Below, one piece after another: positions 20,971-30,081 of a DNA stretch of 53,023 nt. The stretch comes from Prolixibacteraceae bacterium. Lineage in GTDB: Bacteria; Bacteroidota; Bacteroidia; Bacteroidales; Prolixibacteraceae. Below the pieces are notes generated by a model. The model saw only the letters and a program-made list of their open reading frames with translations. It made no database searches and was not told the DNA's origin. The stretch is taken from positions 1 through 53,023 of the forward strand of contig JAUWAB010000023.1 of the NCBI GenBank assembly GCA_030602265.1, given 5' to 3'. The first letter of the stretch is position 1; each line of letters opens with the position of its first letter. The translations under genes were made by a program, and so were the position numbers.

Positions 20971-21435
20971 ATGATTGACAAAATAAAAATAGCAGAACTG
21001 GTCAACGGGAAACTGGAAGAAAATATGTTTCTCGTAGACATCAGCGTGAGCACAAACAACGTGATCCACGTTGAAATTGACAGCTTTACCGGTTTGACGA
21101 TCGACCAGTGTGTGGCCATTAGCCGTCATATTGAATCGAATCTTGACCGGGAAACTGAAGACTTTGAGCTTCAGGTATCGTCACCGGGTGCCGGACAGCC
21201 TTTCAAAGTCAGGGAACAGTACCGGAAAAACGCAGGCCGGGAGCTTGAGGTTACCCTGACTGGCGGTAAAGTTCTCAGGGGGATACTGATGGAAGCCGGA
21301 GAAGCGGGTTTTGTCATCGAATATCAGGTAAAGGAAAAAGCCGAAGGAAGCAGCAAACGGGTACTTGTATCCAAAAAGCAGCAGGTTTCCTTTGAAGAAG
21401 TGGAAAGAGCAAGAGTAATAATTTCGTTTAAATAA
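20971..21435 (+). CDS. rimP: Ribosome maturation factor RimP
   Basis: 154 aa. Needed for assembly of the 30S subunit. The family fold is recognisable: N-terminal alpha/beta domain with VEIDSFTGLTIDQCVAISRHIE, then the conserved FELQVSSPGAGQPFK segment, and an SH3-like C-terminal domain. The frame is open from an ATG at 20947 (eight codons upstream), but that ATG lies in the loop of the leader hairpin, and MIDKIKIAELV at 20971 matches the normal N-terminus. nusA starts 11 bases after the stop; the rimP-nusA-infB order is conserved widely. Confidence 0.93.
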   Translation: MIDKIKIAELVNGKLEENMFLVDISVSTNNVIHVEIDSFTGLTIDQCVAISRHIESNLDRETEDFELQVSSPGAGQPFKVREQYRKNAGRELEVTLTGGKVLRGILMEAGEAGFVIEYQVKEKAEGSSKRVLVSKKQQVSFEEVERARVIISFK

Positions 21436-21446
21436 ATTCGGGAACC

Positions 21447-22682
21447 ATGGATAACATGAATCTGATAGAAACCTTTTCAGAATTTAAGGAACTGAAAAAT
21501 ATCGACCGGGCCACAATGATGAGTGTCCTCGAAGATGTATTCAGAAATGTTCTGGTGCGGCAGTTCGGATCCGATGAAAACTTTGATATTATTATCAACG
21601 TAGACAAAGGCGACCTTGAAATCTGGCGCAACCGCGTGGTTGTTGAAGATGCTGACCTTGAAGACCCTGCAAAGGAAATCAGGCTGAGTGATGCTAAAAA
21701 GATCGATGAGGATTATGAAGTTGGCGAGGATGTTACCGACGAGGTAAAACTGGCTGATTTTGGCCGGCGAGCCATCCTTAACCTGCGTCAGAACCTTGCC
21801 GGAAAGATTATGGAACTTGAAAAAGACCATATCTACGGCAAATACAAAAAAAGAATTGGTGACATCGTTACAGGGGAAGTTTACCAGGTATGGAAAAAAG
21901 AGATCCTCGTTTTAGATGATGAAGGCAACGAACTGTTGCTTCCGAAAAGTGAACAGATCCCTTCCGACTTCTTCAGAAAGGGTGATTCTGTAAGAGCGGT
22001 TGTGGTCAAGGTGGAAATGCGCAACAATACGCCTATTATCATCCTGTCACGAACTTCACCTGTTTTTCTTGAGAGACTCTTCGAGCTGGAAATTCCTGAG
22101 ATTTTTGACGGCCTGATAACCATCCGGAAAATAGTAAGGATGCCGGGAGAAAGGGCAAAAGTAGCTGTCGAGTCCTACGACGAACGGATTGACCCTGTGG
22201 GTGCATGCGTCGGCATGAAAGGATCAAGGATCCACGGAATTGTCAGGGAATTGAGAAATGAGAATATCGATGTGGTGAACTTTTCGCCAAACACTCAGCT
22301 ATTCATCCGCAGGGCATTAAGCCCTGCAAAAATCAGTTCAATCAGGATCAATGAATCTCTGCGTAAAGCTGACGTCTACCTGAAGCCCAATGAGGTTTCA
22401 TTAGCCATCGGCAAAGGCGGTCTCAATATAAAGCTGGCCAGTCAGCTTACCGGTTACGAAATCGATGTTTACCGTGAAATTGAAGAGGACGACGAAGATG
22501 TGAATCTGGAAGAATTTGCCGATGAAATTGAAAGCTGGATTATTGATGAATTCAAAAATATCGGTTGTGATACCGCAAAAAGTGTTTTGAATATGTCCAG
22601 GGAAGATCTGATCAAACGGACTGACCTCGAAGAAGAAACTATCGACGAAGTGATTCGTATCCTGCGTTCAGAGTTTGATTAA
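21447..22682 (+). CDS. nusA: Transcription termination/antitermination factor NusA
   Basis: 411 aa. Binds RNA polymerase and controls pausing, termination and antitermination. N-terminal polymerase-binding domain residues 1-130, S1 domain about 132-200 (GDIVTGEVYQVWKKEILVL), then tandem KH domains about 205-345 with VGACVGMKGSRI and LAIGKGGLNIKLA GxxG loops. A short acidic C-terminal domain (NLEEFADEIESWIIDEF, then a helix-hairpin-type segment) ends the chain, as in other Bacteroidota. An ATG three codons in is an alternative start. It is 11 bases after rimP and 81 before infB. Confidence 0.97.
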   Translation: MDNMNLIETFSEFKELKNIDRATMMSVLEDVFRNVLVRQFGSDENFDIIINVDKGDLEIWRNRVVVEDADLEDPAKEIRLSDAKKIDEDYEVGEDVTDEVKLADFGRRAILNLRQNLAGKIMELEKDHIYGKYKKRIGDIVTGEVYQVWKKEILVLDDEGNELLLPKSEQIPSDFFRKGDSVRAVVVKVEMRNNTPIIILSRTSPVFLERLFELEIPEIFDGLITIRKIVRMPGERAKVAVESYDERIDPVGACVGMKGSRIHGIVRELRNENIDVVNFSPNTQLFIRRALSPAKISSIRINESLRKADVYLKPNEVSLAIGKGGLNIKLASQLTGYEIDVYREIEEDDEDVNLEEFADEIESWIIDEFKNIGCDTAKSVLNMSREDLIKRTDLEEETIDEVIRILRSEFD

Positions 22683-22763
22683 TTTTGAAACCCTGAAACA
22701 GTTAGGATTTTTTGACGTAAATGACTGCCTATGGCTGGTCAGGAAAAAATTTAAAAAGTATAT

Positions 22764-25700
22764 ATGGTTGCAGGCAACGCACAACGATTAAGTAAACTGG
22801 CAAAAGAACTGAATGTAGGAATTTCGACAATTACCGAATTCCTGCACAAAAAGGGTTTTGACATAGATTCAAATCCCAACACGAAGGTTCCGGAGGAGGT
22901 GTGTCATCTGCTCGAAAAGGAGTTTAAAAGCGACATCAGCCTGAAAAGGGAGTCGGAGCAGATTACCATGCGCCAGCAGCGTATTAAAAAAGAGGTTGTA
23001 ACCATCGACGATATTTCCCGGAAGGATGCGGCTGAAGACGATTTCGACGATGATTTCATTGAACTGGAAGATCTGAAAAAGACGGCATCTGCGGCTACAA
23101 AAACCTCCCAAAAGGAAAAACCGGCAGAACCGGTTAAGGAAGAAAAGCGAGAACCTTTGGTAAAACCGCTGAAAATTATTGATAAGATCGACATCAACGA
23201 TCTTCCCGGTGCCAAGAAAAAACCGGCCGAAAAAGTATCCCCTCCACCAGCCAGGACTGAAAAGCCTGAAACAATGGAAATTCAGGAAGCCCATGAAAAA
23301 CCTTCGCAGGTCAAAGCGCTGTCTCCTGAAATACCAGCCGTTGAACCCGCGGATGAAATGAGCGGAAAAAAAGAAATTACCGTTGAGACTCCTAAAAAAC
23401 CTGTTCAGGAACCAATGGTGGCAGAAAAACCGGAGAAAGAAATTATTGAACCAAAAAAAGAAGAAAAAACACCAGTGGTTGTAACAGAAGTTCAGGACTA
23501 TATTAAAACAGATGTCCCAAGAGTAGACGAGCCTAAGGTTATCGGGAAAATAGACCTTGGCCAGATCAATTCCAAAACTCGTCCCGATAAAAAATCACGA
23601 GAAGAGAGGGACAAAGAACGTAAACTGAGAAATCAGAGGGAAAAAGAGGCCCGGAAGAAAGTCAGAACCGAAGAAGAACCCGGTGTGGAAACCCCGGACA
23701 CCTCACCTGAGGTAATATCTCCCTCAAAACCAGAAGTAATCAGGGCAAAAGCCGCTAAACTGGCCGGTCCTACCATTGTAGGCAGGATAGAACTACCGGC
23801 CGAAAAAGATAAAAAAGCTTCCGATGAGGACCGCGAAAAGTCCAAAAAGAAAAAACGGCGCAAACGCATCCACAAGGAAACAGAAAAAGTAAACCTTGCA
23901 GCAAAACCGCAAGACGACCGCAAAAAGCCGGATGATGCCAAAAAACCCGGCAAGAAGAAAAAACTGCTGAAAAAAGAAGTTAACGAAGAGGATGTCCAGA
24001 AACAGATCAAAGATACACTTGCCCGGCTGACCAGCAAGGGAGGAAAATCCAAAGGGGCAAAATACCGTAAGGAAAAGAGGGCCATACAGAGCGAACGGGC
24101 TGCTGCCGAGGCAGAAATCAAGGACCAGGAAAGGAATATCCTGAAAATTACCGAATTCGTATCGGTAAATGAACTGGCCAACATGATGAATGTTCCGGTG
24201 ACCCAGATTATATCTACCTGTATGAGCCTTGGTCTGTTCGTTTCCATAAACCAGCGTTTGGACGCTGAGACGATGTCACTGGTTGCTGATGAATTTGGCT
24301 ACAAAGTGGAATTCGTGAGCGTTGAAATTCAGGAAGCCATCGAAGAGGAACCCGACAGCGAGGAGGATCTGAAACCGCGTCCGCCGATCGTAACCGTCAT
24401 GGGACACGTCGACCACGGTAAAACCTCGTTGCTTGACCATATCCGCAGCACCAACGTTATCGCAGGTGAGGCCGGTGGTATTACTCAGCATATCGGGGCG
24501 TACAATGTGAAGCTCCCCGACGGGCGCAGGATAACCTTCCTCGATACTCCGGGTCACGAAGCCTTTACCGCTATGCGTGCTCGTGGTGCCCAGGTAACCG
24601 ACATTGCCATCATCATTGTTGCCGCCGACGACGACGTAATGCCACAGACCATAGAGGCCATCAATCATGCTTCTGCCGCCGGTGTACCTATTGTATTCGC
24701 CATTAATAAAATCGACAAGCACAATGCCAATCCTGAAAAAATCAAGGAAGCCCTGGCCAATATGAATTACCTCGTGGAAGAATGGGGTGGAAAATATCAG
24801 TCGCAGGATATTTCAGCCAAACAAGGGCTGAACGTCAGCGAACTGCTGGAAAAAGTATTGCTCGAGGCTGAACTCCTGGAACTGAAGGCCAATCCGAACA
24901 AACGGGCCAACGGTACCATTATTGAATCCTCACTCGACAAAGGCCGTGGATATGTCGCAACCGTTCTGGTCCAGTCAGGTACCCTGAAGGCCGGTGATAT
25001 CGTACTCGCCGGACAATACTATGGCCACGTAAAAGCCATGTTCAATGAACGTAACACCAAAATAGACTCCGCAGGTCCGTCTGCTCCGGCAATAATCCTG
25101 GGGCTCGACGGTGCCCCACAGGCCGGAGATAAGTTCCATGTGTTTGAGAATGAACGGGAAGCCAGACAGATCGCCAATAAACGCGAGCAGTTGGCACGTG
25201 AGCAGGGACTCCGTACGCAAAAACATATCACTCTCGATGAAATCGGTCGCCGTATTGCCATCGGTAACTTCCAGGAACTTAACCTTATCGTTAAGGGCGA
25301 CGTGGATGGCTCTGTCGAAGCACTCTCCGACTCACTTATCAAACTCTCCACCGAGGAAATCCAGATCAATGTCATTCATAAGGCAGTTGGCCAGATTTCC
25401 GAATCCGATATCATGCTGGCATCTGCATCAGAGGCCATCGTAGTGGGATTCCAGGTCCGACCATCTGTAAATGCCCGTAAATTAGCCGAAAAGGAACAGA
25501 TTGATATCCGCCTCTACTCCATCATCTACGATGCCATCAATGAAATCAAGGCAGCAATGCAGGGTATGTTGTCACCCGATATCAAAGAGGAGATCCTCGG
25601 TACCGCCGAAGTACTCGAAACATTCAAGATTACCAAGGTGGGTACAGTTGCAGGTTGTATCGTCCGCGACGGTAAAATCAACCGAAACAGCCGGGTCAGG

Positions 25701-25883
25701 GTCATCCGCGATGGTATCGTGATATATACCGGAACCCTGGGATCACTCAAACGATTCAAAGAAGATGTGAAAGAGGTCAAGAATGGTTATGAGTGCGGTC
25801 TGAATATCGATAACTTCAATGACATCAAGGTAGGCGACAACATCGAAGCTTTCCACGAAATTGAAGTAGCCAAACAACTTTAA
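22764..25883 (+). CDS. infB: Translation initiation factor IF-2
   Basis: 1039 aa. GTPase that places initiator tRNA on the 30S subunit. An N-terminal IF2_N helical domain (residues 1-55) precedes about 370 residues of Lys/Glu/Pro-rich low-complexity linker. A second IF2_N module lies near 455-515. The G domain starts about 540, with G1 GHVDHGKTS near 546-554, G3 DTPGHEAF and G4 NKID. Domain II, domain III and the tRNA-binding C-terminal barrel follow, ending in EIEVAKQL. The long charged linker is usual for the phylum. It is downstream of nusA in the same direction. Confidence 0.98.
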   Translation: MVAGNAQRLSKLAKELNVGISTITEFLHKKGFDIDSNPNTKVPEEVCHLLEKEFKSDISLKRESEQITMRQQRIKKEVVTIDDISRKDAAEDDFDDDFIELEDLKKTASAATKTSQKEKPAEPVKEEKREPLVKPLKIIDKIDINDLPGAKKKPAEKVSPPPARTEKPETMEIQEAHEKPSQVKALSPEIPAVEPADEMSGKKEITVETPKKPVQEPMVAEKPEKEIIEPKKEEKTPVVVTEVQDYIKTDVPRVDEPKVIGKIDLGQINSKTRPDKKSREERDKERKLRNQREKEARKKVRTEEEPGVETPDTSPEVISPSKPEVIRAKAAKLAGPTIVGRIELPAEKDKKASDEDREKSKKKKRRKRIHKETEKVNLAAKPQDDRKKPDDAKKPGKKKKLLKKEVNEEDVQKQIKDTLARLTSKGGKSKGAKYRKEKRAIQSERAAAEAEIKDQERNILKITEFVSVNELANMMNVPVTQIISTCMSLGLFVSINQRLDAETMSLVADEFGYKVEFVSVEIQEAIEEEPDSEEDLKPRPPIVTVMGHVDHGKTSLLDHIRSTNVIAGEAGGITQHIGAYNVKLPDGRRITFLDTPGHEAFTAMRARGAQVTDIAIIIVAADDDVMPQTIEAINHASAAGVPIVFAINKIDKHNANPEKIKEALANMNYLVEEWGGKYQSQDISAKQGLNVSELLEKVLLEAELLELKANPNKRANGTIIESSLDKGRGYVATVLVQSGTLKAGDIVLAGQYYGHVKAMFNERNTKIDSAGPSAPAIILGLDGAPQAGDKFHVFENEREARQIANKREQLAREQGLRTQKHITLDEIGRRIAIGNFQELNLIVKGDVDGSVEALSDSLIKLSTEEIQINVIHKAVGQISESDIMLASASEAIVVGFQVRPSVNARKLAEKEQIDIRLYSIIYDAINEIKAAMQGMLSPDIKEEILGTAEVLETFKITKVGTVAGCIVRDGKINRNSRVRVIRDGIVIYTGTLGSLKRFKEDVKEVKNGYECGLNIDNFNDIKVGDNIEAFHEIEVAKQL

Positions 25884-25915
25884 CGGAATATCCTGAATTA
25901 TAAAAATTCATTAAA

Positions 25916-26197
25916 ATGCTGAATCATATTCTTTTTGTGAGTGGAGGTGAATTGGTTCTGGTAATGCTCCTGGCTTTGCTCTTCTTCGGATCAAAGGCGA
26001 TCCCGGATATCGCCAAAACATTGGGGAAAGGACTCAGGGAGTTTAAAAAGGCCACCAATGAAATAAAAAGAGAGATCAATGACAGCACCGGTGATATCAG
26101 AAAAGACCTGAATGAAATATCAAGCGATATCAATAAGGAAGGATCGGAAATCACTAAAAATATAGATAAGGAATTCTCAGATCTCAACCAGGGATAA
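25916..26197 (+). CDS. tatA: TatA/TatE-like twin-arginine translocase subunit
   Basis: 93 aa. TatA proteins form the pore-lining part of the pathway that exports folded proteins. A single membrane helix covers about residues 9-24, followed by the conserved F24-G25 hinge and an amphipathic helix (KAIPDIAKTLGKGLREFKKA). The C-terminal 45 residues are a charged, nearly periodic helix with many Asp/Asn/Ile residues. No tatC is in the window. The gene sits 32 bases after infB and 63 before the lolD-like gene. It could equally be called a TatA/B family protein of unassigned class. Confidence 0.85.
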   Translation: MLNHILFVSGGELVLVMLLALLFFGSKAIPDIAKTLGKGLREFKKATNEIKREINDSTGDIRKDLNEISSDINKEGSEITKNIDKEFSDLNQG

Positions 26198-26260
26198 TTT
26201 CCCTCCTGAAAGGCCGGTCGGTACCGGCCTGAAGAATGTCCTGTCAATAAACTGGCGATC

Positions 26261-26914
26261 ATGGTAAAAGCGGAAAATATCCGGAAGTCATTCGGTCAGC
26301 TGCAGGTTCTCAAAGGAATTAACCTGGAAATCCCTGCCGGAAAAATCTACTCGGTTGTAGGGGCAAGCGGTGCAGGAAAAACAACCCTGCTGCAGATTCT
26401 GGGAACCTTAAGCCAACCCGACTCCGGTGAAATTTATATCCGCGACCGCAAAATTTCAGGGCTTTCCGAGAACGAACTGGCTGCTTTCAGAAATCTCGAA
26501 CTGGGGTTTGTTTTTCAGTTTCACCATCTGCTTCCGGAATTTACCGCGCTCGAAAATGTATGTATCCCTGCATACATCGCCGGATCCACACGCGCCAAAG
26601 CTGAATCAAAGGCAGGTGAACTATTGGGGTACCTGGGCATGAGCGAAAGGGCACACCATAAACCATCACAACTTTCAGGAGGAGAAAAACAAAGGGTTGC
26701 CGTGGCCCGGGCACTCATCAACAATCCTTCCGTCATTATGGCTGATGAACCTTCAGGAAATCTCGACACCCGCAACCGGCAGGAACTTCACGACCTTTTC
26801 TTTGCCCTAAGGCAGGATTTCGGCCAAACCTTTATCATTGTCACCCACGATGATACATTTGCCGACAGGTCAGATAAGATTATTCACATCAGGGACGGCG
26901 TAATCGTGGAATGA
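26261..26914 (+). CDS. lolD: LolD-like ABC transporter ATP-binding protein
   Basis: 217 aa. ATPase of the MacB/LolD type. Walker [10 protein letters not shown] at residues 34-42, Q-loop [11 protein letters not shown] at 84-94, signature LSGGEKQR at 138-145, Walker [13 protein letters not shown] at 158-169, and the H-loop in VTHDD. The [15 protein letters not shown] segment is characteristic of LolD, which powers release of lipoproteins from the inner membrane to LolA. No LolC/LolE permease gene is nearby; the partner must be elsewhere. Its stop overlaps the start of the next gene in ATGA. Confidence 0.9.
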   Translation: MVKAENIRKSFGQLQVLKGINLEIPAGKIYSVVGASGAGKTTLLQILGTLSQPDSGEIYIRDRKISGLSENELAAFRNLELGFVFQFHHLLPEFTALENVCIPAYIAGSTRAKAESKAGELLGYLGMSERAHHKPSQLSGGEKQRVAVARALINNPSVIMADEPSGNLDTRNRQELHDLFFALRQDFGQTFIIVTHDDTFADRSDKIIHIRDGVIVE

Positions 26915-27675
26915 AACTAAATGAACTTAAAGAGTTCCTGGATGAAAAGTCTGATCTTTACAATAATCCGGCTTTTATAGAATCCGATCCCATTTCCATA
27001 CCTCACCGCTTCACGAAAAAAGAGGATATAGAAATCTCGGGCTTCCTGACCGCGACCATCGCCTGGGGAAACCGCAAATCGATCATCAGTAGTGCAACCA
27101 GAATGATGGCCTTGATGGACAATGCACCACACGATTTCATTATGAACCATAAGCCTCATCACCTCGAAAGGTTTGATGGATTTGTACACCGGACATTCAA
27201 CCACACCGACCTCATTTACTTTGTTAAGGCCCTTCAAAATATTTACGTCCAGGAAGGAGGGCCAGAAAAGATATTTGCAGGCAATATTTCCGGAGAATCC
27301 GTTCTTCCGGCAATCAGCGCGTTCCGGAAGTTCTTCTTCTCTCTTCCCTTTCCACAAAGGACCGGAAAACATGTTTCAGATCCCCTGAAAGGTTCCGTTG
27401 CCAAAAGAATCAATATGTTCTTACGTTGGATGGTCAGAAGGGATAACCGGGGTGTCGACTTCGGCATCTGGCCTTCCCTCCCGGCCAGCGTCCTTTCCTG
27501 CCCTCTGGATGTTCATTCAGGTAATGTTGCCCGAAAACTGGGGCTTATTACCAGAAAACAAAACGACACTATGGCCTTGGCCGAACTCGACAACTGCCTG
27601 AGACAGATGGATCCTGGTGATCCCGTTAAGTATGACTTTGCATTGTTCGGACTGGGTGTTTTTGAAGAATTCTGA
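26911..27675 (+). CDS. TIGR02757/DUF2400 family protein, possible HhH-GPD-type DNA glycosylase relative
   Basis: 254 aa. I recognise the family by [15 protein letters not shown] (44-58), [16 protein letters not shown] (161-176) and [15 protein letters not shown] (197-211). Its function is not established to my knowledge. The order of motifs resembles endonuclease III/OGG-type glycosylases: an early LIAxxLS-like helix, a G-x3-K loop (K165), then a P-x-D-x-H motif (D200, H202) resembling IAVDTHIFRV of Nth, and a final [11 protein letters not shown] helix like HHWLILHG. No Fe-S cysteine cluster is present. This is inference from reading, not a search. The gene overlaps lolD by four bases and is followed after two bases by trmN6. 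Confidence 0.8.
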   Translation: MKLNELKEFLDEKSDLYNNPAFIESDPISIPHRFTKKEDIEISGFLTATIAWGNRKSIISSATRMMALMDNAPHDFIMNHKPHHLERFDGFVHRTFNHTDLIYFVKALQNIYVQEGGPEKIFAGNISGESVLPAISAFRKFFFSLPFPQRTGKHVSDPLKGSVAKRINMFLRWMVRRDNRGVDFGIWPSLPASVLSCPLDVHSGNVARKLGLITRKQNDTMALAELDNCLRQMDPGDPVKYDFALFGLGVFEEF

Positions 27676-27677
27676 GC

Positions 27678-28388
27678 ATGGGCAGAAACAATTATTTCAT
27701 TTTCAAACAGTTCACTGTTTCACAGGAACATTCAGCCATGAAAGTGGGCGTCGACAGTGTCCTGCTGGGTGCCTGGACCAATCCACGCAATGAAGAACCT
27801 GTCCTGGACGTAGGAACAGGAACCGGGCTTTTAGCTTTGATGATGGCCCAAAAAACCAATGCCATGATCACGGCTGTAGAAATTGATGAAATGGCCGCCG
27901 CAGAAGCAGCCCAAAATGTGAGGCTCTCCCCCTGGCCTGATCGAATCAGGGTGGTCCACAGCTCATTCCAGGAATTTGCCGCTTCTGCAACCCGGCAATT
28001 CGGACTGATCGTGTCAAATCCTCCCTATTTTATTAACAGTTCACATCCTGAAGATATCAGGAGAAAAAAGGCACGGCATAACGATGACCTGCCATTCAAT
28101 GACCTGCTCAAAGGATGTGCAAAACTGCTCACCGGAACAGGGTCCTTCAACGTAATCCTTCCAGCGGATATTGCGGAACGGTTTGTTGAAATGGCCCTTA
28201 AAACCGGTTTGTACCTTACCCGTTCCACCTGGGTTAAACACAGTCAGGAGAAACCATACCACCGCCGGTTGATGGAATTTTCACTTACCCCGACCGAAAC
28301 CATAGAATCGTTCCTCGTCATTATGACCGGAAATGAATTCACCGAAGATTATAAATTACTGACGGCCGATTACTATCTTGCCTTCTGA
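27678..28388 (+). CDS. trmN6: TrmN6-like tRNA1(Val) adenine-N6-methyltransferase
   Basis: 236 aa. SAM-dependent N6-adenine methyltransferase of the YfiC group, which in E. coli modifies A37 of tRNA1(Val). SAM site LDVGTGTGLLALMMAQ at 43-58, acidic ribose-binding E68 in AVEID, and the catalytic NPPYF at 114-118. The N-terminal FKQFTVSQEHSAMKVGVDSVLLGAW block is typical of the family. Start two bases after the DUF2400 gene implies coupled translation. RlmF/PrmA-like alternatives are less likely given NPPYF and length. Confidence 0.88.
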   Translation: MGRNNYFIFKQFTVSQEHSAMKVGVDSVLLGAWTNPRNEEPVLDVGTGTGLLALMMAQKTNAMITAVEIDEMAAAEAAQNVRLSPWPDRIRVVHSSFQEFAASATRQFGLIVSNPPYFINSSHPEDIRRKKARHNDDLPFNDLLKGCAKLLTGTGSFNVILPADIAERFVEMALKTGLYLTRSTWVKHSQEKPYHRRLMEFSLTPTETIESFLVIMTGNEFTEDYKLLTADYYLAF

Positions 28389-28508
28389 GATCAGCCATAA
28401 CGCTTAAATTTGTTACACCCGTGAACAAACAAGCCCTGAGAAGGGTTAATTCTGGATTAAAACCGGTCAGGAAATACAATAAAACACTTTTTTGTCCGGA
28501 ATTCATAC

Positions 28509-28516
28509 TAATTTTG
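28509..28516 (+). promoter_or_regulatory. Promoter -7 box for the ferredoxin-NADP reductase gene
   Basis: TAATTTTG exactly matches TAnnTTTG and lies 21 bases before the ATG at 28538, the same spacing seen for rpoD. It lies inside the longer ORF that opens at 28421 and so fixes the shorter start. Confidence 0.55.
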
Positions 28517-28537
28517 CAGACTGAAATTGATACGATC

Positions 28538-29218
28538 ATGGCAGAGTTAACACATCAGGAAATAAAAATAGACACCAGTTTTTACAGGATCAGCGAAATC
28601 AGGCAGCTGACCGAAAGTACCTTCGTCCTATCCATGCCGCGTTGCAGGTTTACCTTCCGTCCGGGACAACATATTTCGGTATCCATAAAGGGAGATTACC
28701 AGACCCGTGAATATTCGATTTACAGTGGTAATAATGACGAAGCACTTGAGATTCTGGTCAAGGAAGTGGAAGGTGGTTATTTTTCACCAAAACTTAAAGG
28801 GCTGAAGCCGGGCGACTACCTGGAGGTTCACGGACCTTTCGGCAAATTCGGGCTGGTGCAGAAGAAACTGGACACGCACAAGCATGTATTTATTGCGAGT
28901 GGGACAGGCATTGCACCTTTCCACAGTATGGTCAGGTCTGTGCCCGGACTGGATTACCAGCTGGTTCACGGAGTCCGGTACCCGTCGGAGGCATATGAAC
29001 GGGATCATTACGACGAGGAAAGATATGTCCTTTGCACTACGCGCGATCCGGAGAACAATTTCCACGGCAGGGTTACCGATTACCTGCGCCAGACCGACTT
29101 TAAGCCGGAAACAGCCTTCTATCTGTGCGGAAACAGCGACATGATCTTCGATGCCATGGAAATCCTCAAGGAGAAAGGATTTCAGCGTGAAGACATTACG
29201 GTTGAAGTCTATTTCTGA
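28538..29218 (+). CDS. Ferredoxin-NADP(+) reductase-like flavoprotein
   Basis: 226 aa from the ATG at 28538. FAD/NAD(P)-binding oxidoreductase of the FNR superfamily. The FAD-binding barrel has RPGQHISVSI and the RxYS-type motif REYSIYSG; the NAD(P) domain has ASGTGIAPFHSM and the C-terminal CGNSDMIFDAMEIL, and it ends in an aromatic residue (VEVYF). No 2Fe-2S domain is fused. The frame opens 39 codons earlier with GTG, but these extra residues are not part of the fold and the promoter box lies inside them. Its stop is three bases from the convergent upp gene. Electron partner unknown. Confidence 0.85.
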   Translation: MAELTHQEIKIDTSFYRISEIRQLTESTFVLSMPRCRFTFRPGQHISVSIKGDYQTREYSIYSGNNDEALEILVKEVEGGYFSPKLKGLKPGDYLEVHGPFGKFGLVQKKLDTHKHVFIASGTGIAPFHSMVRSVPGLDYQLVHGVRYPSEAYERDHYDEERYVLCTTRDPENNFHGRVTDYLRQTDFKPETAFYLCGNSDMIFDAMEILKEKGFQREDITVEVYF

Positions 29219-29221
29219 AAA

Positions 29222-29902
29222 TCAGGAAACAGGGACCTTCTTTTTGGAGTCTATCTTGGCACCGTAGGCAAGGTCACCTGCATCGCCCAGGCCAGGTACA
29301 ATATAGGACTTCGGGGTCATTCCCGGATCCACTGCCCCTAACCAAAGGGTAACGTCGGGATCCTGTATCTTTTCCGCGACATAGTCCACCCCCTGCTGGC
29401 TGCTGATAATGGAAACCAGATGAATATGCGACGGCTTCCCCTTGGTCAGCAGTGCATGATAACTGATCTCCATCGACATGCCCGAAGCCAGCATCGGATC
29501 AGAAAGGATAACGACCTTATCATCGAGCAGCGGGGAGGCCATATACTCAAATTCAATGTCAAAGCCCCCGTCTTCAGTGTATTTCCTGTATGCTGAAATA
29601 AAAGTATTCTCAGCCTGGTCGAAAACCCTAAGCAGTCCGTTGTGCATCGGTAGCCCGGCCCTGAGGATCGTAGCCAGCACGGGCTGATTAACCAGCATGG
29701 GTACCCTGGCAACGCCCAATGGCGTGACCACTTCCTTCTCTTCATAAGACAGGGTTTTGCTGATCTCATAACCAAACAGTTCTCCCAGTCGCTGAAGGTT
29801 TTCCCTGAAGCGCAGCGGATCCTTCTGAATGTGGATATCGCGCAATTCGGCCAGGTACTGGTCAATAACAGAGTTACGACCACCTAAAATTCTGATTTCC
29901 AT
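29222..29902 (-). CDS. upp: Uracil phosphoribosyltransferase
   Basis: 226 aa, slightly longer than the usual 208-210. Makes UMP from uracil and PRPP (pyrimidine salvage). The PRPP loop is ILSDPMLASGMSM at 132-144, with LRAGLPM at 80-86, and the uracil-binding PGLGDAGDLAYG at 203-214. The loop reads ASG instead of the common ATG(G/N). A promoter box on the minus strand lies about 105 bases upstream, leaving a leader of about 100 nt that contains a small stem (29961-29987). Confidence 0.93.
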   Translation of the reverse strand: MEIRILGGRNSVIDQYLAELRDIHIQKDPLRFRENLQRLGELFGYEISKTLSYEEKEVVTPLGVARVPMLVNQPVLATILRAGLPMHNGLLRVFDQAENTFISAYRKYTEDGGFDIEFEYMASPLLDDKVVILSDPMLASGMSMEISYHALLTKGKPSHIHLVSIISSQQGVDYVAEKIQDPDVTLWLGAVDPGMTPKSYIVPGLGDAGDLAYGAKIDSKKKVPVS

Positions 29903-30007
29903 TATATGATTTTTGTAAATAGTACGTTTTTACCTCATTGAAAACAAATGATGTACCTTAATAATACGCACATGACACAAGTATTATGAGGCCCTGATCT
30001 CAATGTG

Positions 30008-30015
30008 CAAAAATA
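30008..30015 (-). promoter_or_regulatory. Probable promoter -7 box for upp
   Basis: TATTTTTG on the minus strand, an exact TAnnTTTG, 106 bases upstream of upp. No good -33. In the same spacer, TATCTTTA at 30033-30040 on the plus strand (one mismatch) may serve the divergent membrane protein gene. Confidence 0.45.
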
Positions 30016-30081
30016 TAATTAAAAACATCCACTATCTTTACAATATCAAACAAAAATGTCGTTAAACAAAAGTTTATACCA

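Noticed and set aside
29903-30007. PyrR-type attenuator or riboswitch in the upp leader
   Set aside because: Only a short 7-bp stem with no U-run or known riboswitch core; too weak to call.
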